64,000 bases of DNA from assembly GCA_019454045.1 (NCBI GenBank), contig SKCR01015050.1:1-64000 (forward strand), read 5' to 3'. The notes beneath the pieces are model-generated. The model was not told the DNA's origin, made no database searches, and saw nothing but the letters and a program-made list of their open reading frames with translations. This DNA is from Zanthoxylum bungeanum (lineage: Eukaryota; Streptophyta; Magnoliopsida; Sapindales; Rutaceae). Both the position numbers and the translations under genes were made by a program. Shown here in pieces: positions 1 to 11,179 of the stretch (positions within the stretch are counted from its first letter, which is position 1; each line of letters begins with the position of its first letter).

Positions 1-428
1 AAGCACGCTTTCCCTTCTATTTATAATAGCAAAGAAACAGTTTTCCTTTTCCCATAAGGATTCATAGTTGAAACTACCTTCACTTCCTTTATCATATTAG
101 GACACTGACTTATCAATTTTCCCCATGAAAGTAGGATAACTTATATTCTTATCCGTAAAAATAGGATGTCTTATCTTTTGGAGCATATCTCGCCATTTTC
201 TCGGTCTTCATGAGGTCGGTCATGATAGTCTTTTGAACTGAGAATGCTGCTTTCGATCTGATAATGTCCGGTCATCCGATCTTAAGTGGTCGGTTTACCG
301 ATCGTAAAGTGCTCGGCCCCTCACTCATGTGGTCGGGTCGGTATTAATGATCCTGACTAAGAAAGGAATTACCTTTTTACCCCTGCCGTACTGCTTAAAT
401 ATCATAGGACCTGAAAATACCATCAACA
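1..428 (-). repeat. LTR copy 1, cut by the window edge
   Basis: It matches LTR copies 2 and 3 and ends (plus strand) in ccatcaaca at 428. A TATA-like tatttata lies at 18-25, equivalent to the TATA of copy 2. Only the U3-side part is in the window. Confidence 0.85.
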
Positions 429-1413
429 TCTGTCCCCTAGTTCTCGGTTCCAACGAGTTATACAAGTTGATGCCGGGAACTATATAAAAAGAACAGTACT
501 CCTGACGGACTGATGACTGTCCTTTTTTTTTTTTTATCCGTGACATGTCCTCATCATGGGTGACTCTCCTATCAGATGAAATAAATGCATTGTCCATTTC
601 TGTAATTGGGCGGCCACCAACATGAGCATCCATGGCACCACTCATAAAGGAGTTCTTCCGTGAAACATTTTCATAATCACCTGAAACAGACGGCAAGAGG
701 TGGCTCTGCCTGCCTTGATGAGATGCAAGATTTAAGTTAGGCAGCTGACCATCAGCAGGTGAACCATAGTGGTGAGATGAGGCAGCTTTCTCATGTATTT
801 CAGTCCTAACAGTTGGTTGCTTTGGAAGAAACTTGTATTCATGAAGAGTCCTCGTGGGACCCTTAGGTTGAACCGTGGACATATCCTTGGCTGGTTTCAA
901 ATCAAGTCTTTTATATTCTTTGGCCTCGAAAGAGCGTCCATGATGCTTCGGCTGCCCCGCTGTTGCTTCACCTATGGGTCTACCAAAAGCATCAGGCGGC
1001 AATGAATCAAACTCCATGCCGAGAATGGGCCCATCCTCTCTCAACGGCTCCCCTAATTGAGCCTCCACAAAAGTAATAGCTCTCACCTCCGCTATACTCT
1101 TAAGCGGCGGAGGAAGCATTGGCATTGGCGCCATAGACCCCTCGTGGTACCTCTGAACTGCCGCACATCCTCCCACCAACTCACTCCCCGCCAATTCTTT
1201 TCTGCCAGTTGGCATAAGTGGCTGAGAAACTTTCGGCTGCTGCTTCACACTTGGCGCCTTCCGGTCCTTCAAACGCCGATGATAGAACCACATCTGCAGC
1301 TGCCGGTCCGATAACCCTAACTTCGCCGATAATTCCGCCCTCACTGCTTCGGACGAATAAGCTTCAATTGCATAAGTATTTTCAAGAATCTGAAGCTGAG
1401 AAGCAGTCTTCAT
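325..1413 (-). CDS. Captured N-terminal fragment of a homeobox-DDT (RLT-family) protein, unit 1
   Basis: This is a 362-residue open frame. Residues 1-55 are most of a homeodomain: helix 3 reads LSDRQLQMWFYHRRLKDRK, with the WFxHRR variant of WFxNRR that marks plant RLT proteins. Near residues 110-150 is the RLT-type stretch VEAQLGEPLREDGPILGMEF followed by SLPPDAFGRPI. RLT proteins are nuclear partners of ISWI chromatin remodellers and are well over 1000 residues long with a central DDT domain; here DDT and everything after it is missing. RLT similarity begins upstream of the first Met at about 1438 (PEGEVKTKRKM) and stops at a 13-A run (523-535). The last ~60 codons come from the retroelement and run into its LTR. 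Expression is unknown; a transcript from the upstream LTR would read it in sense. Confidence 0.78.
   Translation of the reverse strand: MKTASQLQILENTYAIEAYSSEAVRAELSAKLGLSDRQLQMWFYHRRLKDRKAPSVKQQPKVSQPLMPTGRKELAGSELVGGCAAVQRYHEGSMAPMPMLPPPLKSIAEVRAITFVEAQLGEPLREDGPILGMEFDSLPPDAFGRPIGEATAGQPKHHGRSFEAKEYKRLDLKPAKDMSTVQPKGPTRTLHEYKFLPKQPTVRTEIHEKAASSHHYGSPADGQLPNLNLASHQGRQSHLLPSVSGDYENVSRKNSFMSGAMDAHVGGRPITEMDNAFISSDRRVTHDEDMSRIKKKKGQSSVRQEYCSFYIVPGINLYNSLEPRTRGQMLMVFSGPMIFKQYGRGKKVIPFLVRIINTDPTT
429..442 (-). other. Polypurine tract, unit 1
   Basis: On the minus strand aactaggggacaga abuts the LTR start TGTTGATGG. The same tract precedes LTR copy 2 at 2524-2537. This is where plus-strand DNA priming is expected. 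Confidence 0.65.
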
Positions 1414-1432
1414 CTTGCGCTTAGTCTTAACT

Positions 1433-1708
1433 TCACCTTCCAGTGGCTTCTTCTTCTTCTTGTTCCTCTCTCTCCAGTTTTCGGACCTGAATAATTACGT
1501 TAATTCTCTCCTCCCTCTCCACTTTGCGCCTGTCGAACTCAGCTCTGCGACGGTTCATAGCTCTTTCCTGGAATATGTTCTTGTTGTCCATCATGGATTT
1601 TATCAGGGCTTGATGTTTCTCCCTATCTTTCCTCATATTTTCCTCTATTTTCTCTATTCATTCTGCTGTTGAACTCCCCAATGACTGGTGATTTCCACCT
1701 TCTGCCAT
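1433..1708 (-). pseudogene. Coiled-coil PBS-proximal ORF, unit 1 (broken)
   Basis: This is the same short charged protein as the intact unit-2 copy (3528-3803). Here a Trp codon has become TGA, so only the part from MRKDREKHQALIK onward stays open. It ends at TGA just where the RLT sequence begins in another frame. It is probably a leftover gag N-terminus, but I do not recognise the family. Confidence 0.55.
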
Positions 1709-1740
1709 CGTCTTAATACGCGAGCCGTTTTTTGTTGGAT

Positions 1741-1758
1741 TCCCCACAGACGGCGCCA
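1741..1758 (-). other. Primer-binding site, unit 1
   Basis: On the minus strand TGGCGCCGTCTGTGGGGA lies two bases after the LTR end. A TGGCGCC start is complementary to a tRNA 3' end; which tRNA is not settled by eye. Confidence 0.75.
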
Positions 1759-2033
1759 ACTGTTGACATCTGATTTTGGTCTCAGGGGCAATAAGAGTTT
1801 TTTTTACTCCCGAGACAATCCTCCTCCAACTGTGAATTTGTTTTGTTTATGGGAAACCAAAAGCAAATTTGGCAAAAGATAAATAAATTCACCAATCAAC
1901 AAAGAGATTTAACGTGGTTCGGCGGATCACATCCAACCTACATCCACGGGCACAGAACGAACGATGTTTTATTACCGAGATATATTTCTCTGATTTGTTT
2001 TGTGTTTACAAGTCTAATTCTCTCTTTTTCTCT

Positions 2034-2085
2034 TCTCAACTCTCAACTCTCAACCCTCAACTCTCAACTCTCAACCCTCAACCAT
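2034..2085. repeat. CTCAACT/CTCAACC short tandem repeat in LTR
   Basis: About seven copies of a 7-base unit, CTCAACT or CTCAACC, lie downstream of the TATA box in the LTR's own direction. The LTR 3 copy at about 4131-4178 is slightly shorter. Confidence 0.75.
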
Positions 2086-2110
2086 GCCTTACAAGCACGC
2101 TTTCCCCTCC

Positions 2111-2118
2111 TATTTATA
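2111..2118 (-). promoter_or_regulatory. TATA box of LTR 2
   Basis: TATAAATA on the minus strand, at the same place in all three LTRs (18-25, 2111-2118, 4204-4211). Transcription would run leftward through PBS, coiled-coil ORF and RLT fragment. Confidence 0.55.
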
Positions 2119-2419
2119 ATAGCAAAGAAACAATTTTCCTTTTCCCATAAGGATTCCTAGTTGAAACTACCTTCACTTCCTTTATCCTATTAGGACACTG
2201 ACTTATCAATTTTTCCCAATGAAAGTAGGATAACTTATCTTCTTATCCGTAAAAATAGGATTGTCTTATCTTTTGGAGCATATCTCGCCATTTTCTCGGT
2301 CTTCATGAGGTCGGTCATGATAGTCTTTTGAACTGAGAATGCTGCTTTCGATCTGATAATGTCCGGTCATCCGATCTTAAGTGGTCGGTTTACCGATCGT
2401 AAAGTGCTCGGCCCCTCAC

Positions 2420-3533
2420 TCATGTGGTCGGGTCGGTATTAATGATCCTGACTAAGAAAGGAATTACCTTTTTACCCCTGCCGTACTGCTTAAATATCAT
2501 AGGACCTGAAAATACCATCAACATCTGTCCCCTAGTTCTCGGTTCCAACGAGTTATACAAGTTGATGCCGGGAACTATATAAAAAGAACAGTACTCCTGA
2601 CGGACTGATGACTGTCCTTTTTTTTTTTTTATCCGTGACATGTCCTCATCATGGGTGACTCTCCTATCAGATGAAATAAATGCATTGTCCATTTCTGTAA
2701 TTGGGCGGCCACCAACATGAGCATCCATGGCACCACTCATAAAGGAGTTCTTCCGTGAAACATTTTCATAATCACCTGAAACAGACGGCAAGAGGTGGCT
2801 CTGCCTGCCTTGATGAGATGCAAGATTTAAGTTAGGCAGCTGACCATCAGCAGGTGAACCATAGTGGTGAGATGAGGCAGCTTTCTCATGTATTTCAGTC
2901 CTAACAGTTGGTTGCTTTGGAAGAAACTTGTATTCATGAAGAGTCCTCGTGGGACCCTTAGGTTGAACCGTGGACATATCCTTGGCTGGTTTCAAATCAA
3001 GTCTTTTATATTCTTTGGCCTCGAAAGAGCGTCCATGATGCTTCGGCTGCCCCGCTGTTGCTTCACCTATGGGTCTACCAAAAGCATCAGGCGGCAATGA
3101 ATCAAACTCCATGCCGAGAATGGGCCCATCCTCTCTCAACGGCTCCCCTAATTGAGCCTCCACAAAAGTAATAGCTCTCACCTCCGCTATAACTCTTAAG
3201 CGGCGGAGGAAGCATTGGCATTGGCGCCATAGACCCCTCGTGGTACCTCTGAACTGCCGCACATCCTCCCACCAACTCACTCCCCGCCAATTCTTTTCTG
3301 CCAGTTGGCATAAGTGGCTGAGAAACTTTCGGCTGCTGCTTCACACTTGGCGCCTTCCGGTCCTTCAAACGCCGATGATAGAACCACATCTGCAGCTGCC
3401 GGTCCGATAACCTAACTTCGCCGATAATTCCGCCCTCACTGCTTCGGACGAATAAGCTTCAATTGCATAAGTATTTTCAAGAATCTGAAGCTGAGAAGCA
3501 GTCTTCATCTTGCGCTTAGTCTTAACTTCACCT
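2420..3533 (-). pseudogene. Captured RLT homeobox fragment, unit 2 (frameshifted)
   Basis: This is a near-identical copy of the unit-1 fragment. Two single-base indels break it. One C is missing in the homeodomain near 3411 (aacctaac against aaccctaac), and one A is added near 3191 (gctataactc against gctatactc). The frame is therefore split into a 95-residue piece starting inside homeodomain helix 3 (MWFYHRRLKDRK) and a 286-residue downstream piece (2420-3280). The RLT-derived part is about 2618-3533, and its far end is again a 13-A run. Unit 1 keeps one open frame across both sites, so these indels most simply arose after duplication. Confidence 0.8.
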
Positions 3534-3803
3534 TCCGGTGGCTTCTTCTTCTTCTTGTTCCTCTCTCTCCAGTTTTCGGACCTGAATAATTACGTTAATT
3601 CTCTCCTCCCTCTCCACTTTGCGCCTGTCGAACTCAGCTCTGCGACGGTTCAGAGCTCTTTCCTGGAATATGTTCTTGTTGTCCATCATGGATTTTATCA
3701 GGGCTTGATGTTTCTCCCTATCTTTCCTCATATTTTCCTCTATTTTCTCCATCCATTCTGCTGTTGAACTCCCCAATGACTGGTGATTTCCACCTTCTGC
3801 CAT
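3528..3803 (-). CDS. Coiled-coil PBS-proximal ORF, unit 2
   Basis: About 91 residues from MAEGGNHQSLGSSTAEWMEK, 33 bases inside the PBS. It is rich in Glu, Arg and Lys (EERINVIIQVRKLERE) and likely to form a coiled coil. Its position right after the PBS and its composition suggest the N-terminal end of a retrotransposon gag, but I cannot assign a family. It stops at TGA exactly where RLT similarity starts in a different frame, so no in-frame gag-RLT fusion is made. The frame is also open upstream into the PBS; I chose the first ATG outside it. Confidence 0.5.
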   Translation of the reverse strand: MAEGGNHQSLGSSTAEWMEKIEENMRKDREKHQALIKSMMDNKNIFQERALNRRRAEFDRRKVEREERINVIIQVRKLEREEQEEEEATGR

Positions 3804-3835
3804 CGTCTTAATACGCGAGCCGTTTTTTGTTGGAT

Positions 3836-3853
3836 TCCCCACAGACGGCGCCA
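3836..3853 (-). other. Primer-binding site, unit 2
   Basis: Same TGGCGCCGTCTGTGGGGA motif as in unit 1, two bases from the end of LTR 3. Confidence 0.75.
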
Positions 3854-3855
3854 AC

Positions 3856-4615
3856 TGTTGACATCTGATTTTGGTCTCAGGGGCAATAAGAGTTTTTTTT
3901 ACTCCCGAGACAATCCTCCTCCAACTGTGAATTTGTTTTGTTTATGGGAAACCAAAAGCAAATTTGGCAAAAGATAAATAAATTCACCAATCAACAAAGA
4001 GATTTAACGTGGTTCGGCGGATCACATCCAACCTACATCCACGGCACAGAACGAACGATGTTTTATTACCGAGATATATTTCTCTGATTTGTTTTGTGTT
4101 TACAAGTCTAATTCTCTCTTTTTCTCTTCTCAACTCTCAACTCTCAACCCTCAACTCTCAACTCTCAACCTCAACCATGCCTTACAAGCACGCTTTCCCC
4201 TCCTATTTATAATAGCAAAGAAACAATTTTCCTTTTCCCATAAGGATTCCTAGTTGAAACTACCTTCACTTCCTTTATCCTATTAGGACACTGACTTATC
4301 AATTTTTCCCAATGAAAGTAGGATAACTTATCTTCTTATCCGTAAAAATAGGATGTCTTATCTTCTGGAGCATATCTCGCCATTTTCTCTGTCTTCATGA
4401 GGTCGGTCACGATGGTCTTTTGAACTGAGAATGCTGCTTTCGATCTGATAATGCCTGGTCATCCGATCTTAAGTGGTCGGTTTACCGATCGTAAAGTGCT
4501 CGGCCCCTCACTCATGTGGTCGGGTCGATATTAATGATCCTGACCAAGAAGGGAATTACCTTTTTACCCCTGCCATACTGCTTAAATATCATAGGACCTG
4601 AAAATACCATCAACA
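3856..4615 (-). repeat. LTR copy 3 (5' end of the element)
   Basis: A 760-bp LTR running tgttgacatc ... ccatcaaca. It is followed by unrelated AT-rich sequence from 4616, so this is the upstream boundary of the minus-strand tandem element. TATA box at 4204-4211. Confidence 0.87.
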
Positions 4616-5149
4616 AAAATAAATAAATAAAGTTGAATCAATATTTTTTTTGGAAACTTTGAAAATACTGTTGTCAAATTACCCAATCCGAATATAAATG
4701 GAGCAAATAAAAATCTTGATTATCCCAAATATTTATAAAAAATACATCTCATGAACTCAAACCCAAAACCTGATAACTAAATATTAAATTATTTGTCACC
4801 ACAGTTCATCCTTTGGGGACTTGAATCAACATTACCATGTCCTAGTCTCACAATGTTTTTCATATTGAAGTAGACAGACATTGAAAGCAACAAAATATGT
4901 TATGTCATAATCTAATTTTGATTTATCTATTCGTAGTTCCGTATCACTTAAGTGACTTATATCTTTTATCAACAAAATAATTTCTTTAAAAAAACAATTA
5001 AACATACGTAAGGTCGTCAATCAATCATAACAAAGCAAGCAAAGTAGCGCATCTTTTTAATGACAAATATATGGTTATAGAAGAAGTTATAAAATTAATC
5101 ATTTAATTTTCATGAATAAGTTTTTTTTTGGTTAGCGAAATACAGTATA
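4616..5149. other. AT-rich spacer, nothing recognised
   Basis: AT-rich DNA between the tandem element and the Tekay/Del-like LTR. The only frame (minus, 62 codons) has no recognisable similarity. Confidence 0.5.
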
Positions 5150-7316
5150 TGTAACATTCCAAATTTTGGGAACAATTCTGAAAGATTTCTGAATCGAAGT
5201 GTAGATCTCAGAATTGGAATGTTATTGGAGTATACGAGTTTGGGTGTTTGAAAAATATTAATGGAATGTCTTGAAGTTGTGTTTCAAAACTTTAGAAATC
5301 ACGTATTCGAAAGGACCAGTTACGCGTGTTTTTGAGATATTTTTATTTAAGTAAGTTTCAATATTTCGGCTATAAAAATTATAAATGGACTCCGATTAAG
5401 TTTTATTTTTGATCTTTTGAAAAGGTTTTTGAAGGATAACAACTTTCCTCTTAAACATTTTTAGAATTTTTCATTAGAAGGGCCCTAAAAATATGAATTT
5501 CCAAAAGAGTACTTTGTCAGGCCTAGATGCAAATTCTAGAAAGTTATATTATATAAACCCCAAACTTATTTGAAATTACGCAAATGCCTTAAAGCCCTCA
5601 CATTTCACGCGATTGAGAGGGGGAAGAATGATGGCCATTGTCTGCCGGCGCGATGGCACCAGCTGGTGCGCCTGGCCGTGGAGAGTCCAACGGTGGCCGG
5701 CGGTGGCCCTAAAATCATTGAAAAATGACGAGATGGGGGAGTAACGCCACCAATTTGTTCGATCTTGGTCGTCGGTTTGCTTCACGAGCCGAACCACCCC
5801 CCAAATCAAAGCCCTCAGAGAGTACTACAAGATAGGGGTGATGATTTTTCCGACCTGTGCTCGGTTGCACATAAAATGAGGGGAAAATAAGTGGTGAATG
5901 GTAACCTAAGTGTGAACAGTAATTTCGATTTGAATTTCATTGATTCCTATGGGATCGTGGGAGCGTTGGGAGTCTGTATATGCTCTCGAAATCTTTGTAA
6001 GACCTCTCGGAAAAAAAACTCGATAATTTCAAGTTTCTCGTTTTGCATTTGGACTTCCAATAGTGTCGTAGAGTAACGTATTAACTTGTATTGAATTGAA
6101 TAAGTTAGAATATATCAAAATTATGTTATGGGTAGAATCCAGGTGAAATCGAAGTGAATTGGACTGATCTTGTTGGATTAGCGAGTTTCTGATAAAATTG
6201 GATCTCGCGCATGTCTGTGCTTTGATGAGTGTAATGATAGATTTAAGTCAAATATAATGATATGATGATGTTTAGATGTTTCTGGATAGTTTTGAAGGGT
6301 TTAGGGTCTTTTCGTAAGGTTATCAAAAATTTTTGTGGAAGATTTTCCAAGAATATGTAATTCGAGAATTTAAATTATCTGATAGTCTGGAATGATATGT
6401 TATAATATATTAGATGTATTTGTCTGGTTTTGAGAGGAATAAGATAGGTTCTGGATCCAATTGTAATGATTTTGGACTTTTCGAAGGATTTTTCAGGTTT
6501 TGGATCAGAAAGTGAATTCGACTATATGGATATGTAATATAAGATGTTTTAAGAGTAATGAAACTGAAATCGTTGAAATCAGACTTAATTTGGGTGTTCC
6601 AAGAAGTGCTGAAGGTTTGTTATAGTTGAGTCGAGAATTCTATATAACACCAACTCTAATCGTTTCCACCGCTTGTTTTGACATATTTGACTTGGATCAG
6701 ATGTGTTCGCGAGATGAGGTAAGTATTCCATGCAATATATACCAAAACAGTGGTTGTTGTTGTTCATAGGAAATGTGTGTGCAAATATATATATATATAT
6801 AATATATATATGTGTGTGTGTGTGTGTGTGCGCGCGCGCGCGCGCGCGCGCGTGTGTATGTGTGTGTAAGTATGTATATTTATATAGAAATATATAAAAT
6901 TCAAGTGACTAAACCACCACATGTTTGTGATGGTTTAAGCCACGACTATGGGTGATTTAGTTCAACGGCGTATAATTTTATATTATGGATATAGATGTAT
7001 GTATATATGTATATTGAGCTACTAGTATACCATTGATATTATGTGATATGGTAATAATGTATTCCTATATATGAGTCATTTGATAATGCTTGATGACTAT
7101 GATATGTGTTGTGTGATATGCCCTCAATGTGGGCTTCTTGTCAAACGATGACAGATAAATATGTGTTTTGTGATGTACCTGACATGTGAATGAATGCCTT
7201 TGAATTGGTATTTTCTGTAATAAGTGATATGCATGTGATTTTTGAAAAGTTTTCCCAAACAAACAAAAAATAGTTTAACTCAACTTTTGATGTGAAATGA
7301 TTTCGCCACATTGTAA
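5150..7316 (+). mobile_element. 5' part of a Tekay/Del-like gypsy LTR
   Basis: Starts TGTAACATTCCAAATTTTGGG, a start typical of plant Del/Tekay chromovirus LTRs. No protein is encoded. The sequence ends where a TGTTGG copia-type LTR begins. The matching 3' part of such an LTR (gttttgcaggttgg ... ggtgggatattaca) lies at 59824-60827, so the two may be one LTR of about 3.2 kb split by the nested block. No target duplication was found. Confidence 0.5.
6784..6867. repeat. Compound (TA)n(TG)n(CG)n(TG)n microsatellite
   Basis: Alternating dinucleotides run AT to 6810, TG 6811-6830, CG 6831-6852, then TG to 6867. About 55 bases are strict alternating purine-pyrimidine, a pattern that can adopt Z-DNA. 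It lies inside the Tekay/Del-like LTR. Confidence 0.9.
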
Positions 7317-9024
7317 TGTTGGAGTTTATCCTTGGAGTTCCAATCCGAATAATGTATTGTATGTTATATTTTATTATTTATTAATAGAATAACTATAGTT
7401 TCATTTCGACCTTCTTAATAGTAATGTCATCATGCATATTAGTTTGATATATAAATATATTAAGAATAACATCTATCTTACAATAGTCATATAGTAATAC
7501 TGGATACTCGGGAGTTCGACATTGAGATGATATTACTATTATAAATTATTCTTAAAATAAATACTACTAGTTGTTGGCTTTAGAATATGGTCGAATTCCT
7601 ATAACTTAGAAAACTAGCACATGTCATTTATTGGAATTAGAGTTCTAATAGTTTAACCTGATATACCACAAGTAAGGGAAGCTTGTATAGACATGTGGGT
7701 ATTCGTTGGAGCGAATACTGAATGACTCACAAGTGATTCCTAATTGTTGGAAGTATACACTGCCGTCAATAGAAATCTCATTGAGTCGAGTAACATATGT
7801 GATCCTTTGACTATAGGATATCATTGATTTTATGTGTGATCCCATTCTCTTTGATGCAATATATGTCATTGACCTTTCATGGTTTGACTATTAGATGTTC
7901 GTTGGGTGTAGACTGATGCACTCGTTAATCAAGTGTGTATCAAGATAGGATCCGTCGGCCCGTATGTTTACTATAAGGGGTTTATGTATCTAGATGATTA
8001 GTCATGATTCTTAAGACTTTGGCCAAAGCCGATCACCTAAGGTGGATCGCATGTATTAGAAATAGTGTTCTGATTAGTTGTAAGGAATCATGGACATATC
8101 GACAATATGAGATGTGCGCCTCAGAAATTTGACGGTGTAATCTATGTTTCCTAAACACAACTTGGATAGCCTACGACGGATGGATTGTTAAACATATGTG
8201 ATTACCTCAACTTGTATAGTTCAAAAAGGTCGTTCGTATTCTTTGCGAATTCGGAGGTGGCCGAATTGCCTACATATGAACTAGGTTTATATGACGAACG
8301 TGTCTGGGCTTAGAGAGTCCGACAATATGAAGTGTACCTGTTGAGAACTTGGGTAGCCGATAATTTTTGTTAATAAATAATATTTGATATTATGATTATC
8401 AATTAAAATAATTAAGTGTTATTGGATAACATTAATTATTTACTTTGAAATAATTGGGTTAATCCAAAATCACACAAAAAGCTTTGTTGTAATTTCATAA
8501 ATATCTATACCATTGTAGGATATTTTGATAATTACAAAATATATAATAATAGGTGTATTTGTCTTAATTTATTGGATTAAATAAAAAAGGTAGACAATGA
8601 ACTAATCAATTTGATAATATTTATCTTGATTTAATTGGATTAAATCAAAGTGGCAGACAAATGTGATTAATCACACCTAACTATACATATTTGGATAAAC
8701 TGGATTAAGCCCTACTAAAAGTTTATTAGAACTTTTATTAATTAAAAATTGCATAAGTTTCACTATAAAAGGAAAGTTTGAGCAAGTTTTTAATTAAGCT
8801 TAAGAAAGTTAAGCTTGTGAAAGTTAAAATAAGCAAGAATTAATGATATTAGCCTAAGTAAAAGAAATGTTTAGATAAACTTTGGAAGTTCTCTACAACA
8901 TTTCAACAAGGAAAAGAAGATTGGATCTTGAAATCAAGCTTACTTGGTAAGTTTGATCTTTTATAAAGTTATGTTTTCACTAGTGAGTTATTTTCATTAA
9001 TGAAGCATATGGTGATGTATTATG
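7317..9024 (+). mobile_element. Copia-type LTR, 3' end missing
   Basis: Begins TGTTGGAGTTTATCC, the usual copia LTR start. A TATA box TATAAAAG at 8764-8771 on plus gives the direction. It is cut at 9024 by the gag-only copia element, and no PBS or body of this element is in the window. Its frames are short with no protein similarity. Confidence 0.5.
8764..8771 (+). promoter_or_regulatory. TATA box of the 7317-9024 LTR
   Basis: TATAAAAG about 1.45 kb into the LTR, followed by an A-rich transcribed-type leader. Confidence 0.45.
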
Positions 9025-10439
9025 TGAAATTACCTGCACACAATAAACAAACTCTCTATATCGAAGAGAGGGGTGAATTGGGTTATAACCTAATATTACG
9101 GAAATAAAAATATTTGCTATTTTACGGTACTAAGCTAATAGCTTTACCAATTTAGCTTAGGTTATTTTTCTCAATCATAATATATTCCATAATAATAATT
9201 AATATGAAAATTTGAAAATAAAATTGCGATAATTAAAAGTTAAAGGATTGAGAAAATGACACCGGTGATTTAAGTGGTTCAGCCAACAATGCCTACGTCC
9301 ACTCCCCCAAGCCGCGCTTAAAGATTTCCACTATGTTAAATCACAACTGACATCGAGTTTTCCATGGCCACCCGCAACCAAGAGTTTTGTCCTCTAGGTT
9401 CACTCCAAACCTTTACACAAGAGTTTTCCAAAGTCTCACTTTTAAATCCTTACAGATCACTCTTTTAAGTATACCCACTCACAAAGGGATTTCACAACCT
9501 CAAATGTTTGATAATGAAAGTTTAAAGAGCAACTTGGGCACTCAAAAAGATAATGAAGATTTAGTGTAAGTTGCTAACCAAAGAAATCTAAGCTCACTAC
9601 TAATTATTTGAAGGTGTAGTATGTGAGCTTGAGTATAAGAGTGTATGGTGATGAAGGTTTTGTTTACTCTCTATTTTTGCCTTAGAAGAAATTATTTGAA
9701 AGTGTAAGAGTTAAGCAGAAATGAATTTACAGCTCAATATATAATAAATATATAAACTGCCCCAACTATTTTTTATGAGATCGGTATGCCGGTCTGCAGA
9801 GCCCGGTATGCAGATCTGTCAAAGTATAACAGCTATATTACCGTTGAAGATTCAAGCGCTATACCAGATTACTGATCATTATGGAGGCCGATATGCCGAT
9901 GTGCTTGCCGATATGCTGGTGTGTTTATCAGTGTGGTCTATGCCTATTTCTGAGAGCATATACGATATGAAGGTTGGCCGATATGAATACCGATATGTTC
10001 TATGCCAATTCCAGTAACTATGCAAACTACATAGTGATATATAAGGGTGACCAGTATGGAGTAGTTCGGTTCCAGAGGTGATGCAAGACTGCTCAGAACA
10101 GAGCAGGGCACTGATATTCCGGTGTAGGGGATCGGTATGTTGGTCCCAATTCCATAATGCAGGATTTGAAAGTTTAAAATATTTTTCACATGACCCAAAT
10201 GCATCTATATGAATGTGCATATGTCCTATGAGTTTAGATACTTAAATTAATAACTCACTTACAAATAAAGTCATAAGCTAAGACTACATGAATATTTCTC
10301 GTTTGTAGCTTGAGTCTTCATATCCATTACTCTTCACCACCAATGTACTTCGACAACTTTTTGTAATGTCCGCTAATTACGCGTCGAAGACTTCTAGTGT
10401 TGCATTATCAAAATCCATCTTGAGAATGTGTCGCTAACA
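9025..10439 (-). repeat. 3' LTR of gag-only copia element
   Basis: A 1415-bp LTR, plus strand tgaaattacc ... tcgctaaca; on minus it starts TGTTAGCGAC. Small frames inside it (60-113 codons) have no known similarity. Confidence 0.7.
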
Positions 10440-10454
10440 ATCTCTCCATTTTTT
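10440..10454 (-). other. Polypurine tract of gag-only copia element
   Basis: On minus aaaaatggagagat directly precedes TGTTAGCG, the copia PPT-LTR arrangement. Confidence 0.6.
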
Positions 10455-11179
10455 ATGATGGAAACCTTTAAAACTTGTGAAGCTTTGAGAATCCAAAATT
10501 GTTGACGATTTCATTCCCCCTTAAAATTACCTCCCCCTCAATGTTAGCTCTTCATCAATGTGTGATTGTCTTCAATATAGCTTTACAAAACTTAGAAAAA
10601 CACATTAGGACAACTTTGTTCCCTCTTAATACAAGGTTGATGGTAACACAAGTTTTAATCTCATTCCTATGATTTCGCCCCATTTGACATTATAAAAAAG
10701 GATGGAGAAGTAAAAATTTAGTTCTTAGAGATACCTAACAATATATATGCATAAAACGTATCAAAAAGTTTATAAGCATACACATTTATCATTTTCTTAC
10801 ATTTCTCCCTATTGCCATATAATGTAAAATTCACGCAAGGAACATCAAAATCATCCAAGTTAAGCCAATATCAATGCATTTCATTTTCAACCAATAATAC
10901 TCAATGGCAATACATATTCAATGCTAAACATTCAAAAGGATCACACAAATCATACGAACCAATAAGTCATATGCTATACCAATTGATACTAAATTAGATT
11001 AATAATTTTGATTAAAAATATGATGATACTAAATGAAAAATGAATTGAAATATAATTTCCATAATCACTAGTATGCTTCAAACTAAAGTTCAGTTCATAT
11101 CAAATGATATAAGCATACATGTATAAGTTGGATGAAACGGTAGCAATATTTCCGTAAATACAGATTTTACCTATTACCG
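10455..11179 (-). other. Non-coding 3' region of the copia element
   Basis: AT-rich and full of stops on both strands. Pol would be expected here but no pol motif is visible. Confidence 0.5.

Larger units (their letters stand above)
1761..2523 (-). repeat. LTR copy 2
   Basis: This 763-bp LTR has TG...CA ends (plus strand tgttgacatc ... ccatcaaca). On its left is the PBS of unit 1 and on its right the PPT of unit 2, so it serves as 5' LTR for one unit and 3' LTR for the other. It differs from copy 3 by only scattered bases. Confidence 0.88.
1..4615 (-). mobile_element. Tandem non-autonomous LTR retrotransposon with captured RLT fragment
   Basis: Three LTR copies (1-428 partial, 1761-2523, 3856-4615) alternate with two near-identical internal regions (429-1760, 2524-3855), a unit of about 2.1 kb. 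Read on the minus strand, each LTR starts TGTTGATGG and ends ATGTCAACA. A PBS of the form TGGCGCCGTCTGTGGGGA follows, and a purine tract precedes the next LTR. Each internal region holds a short coiled-coil ORF next to the PBS and then a homeobox-DDT (RLT) gene fragment. No protease, RT or integrase is visible, so mobility would need another element. The alternating order fits unequal recombination between LTRs. The left end lies outside the window. Confidence 0.88.

Noticed and set aside
5576..5809. 77-codon minus frame in a GC-rich patch
   Set aside because: Inside the Tekay/Del-like LTR, without similarity to a known protein.
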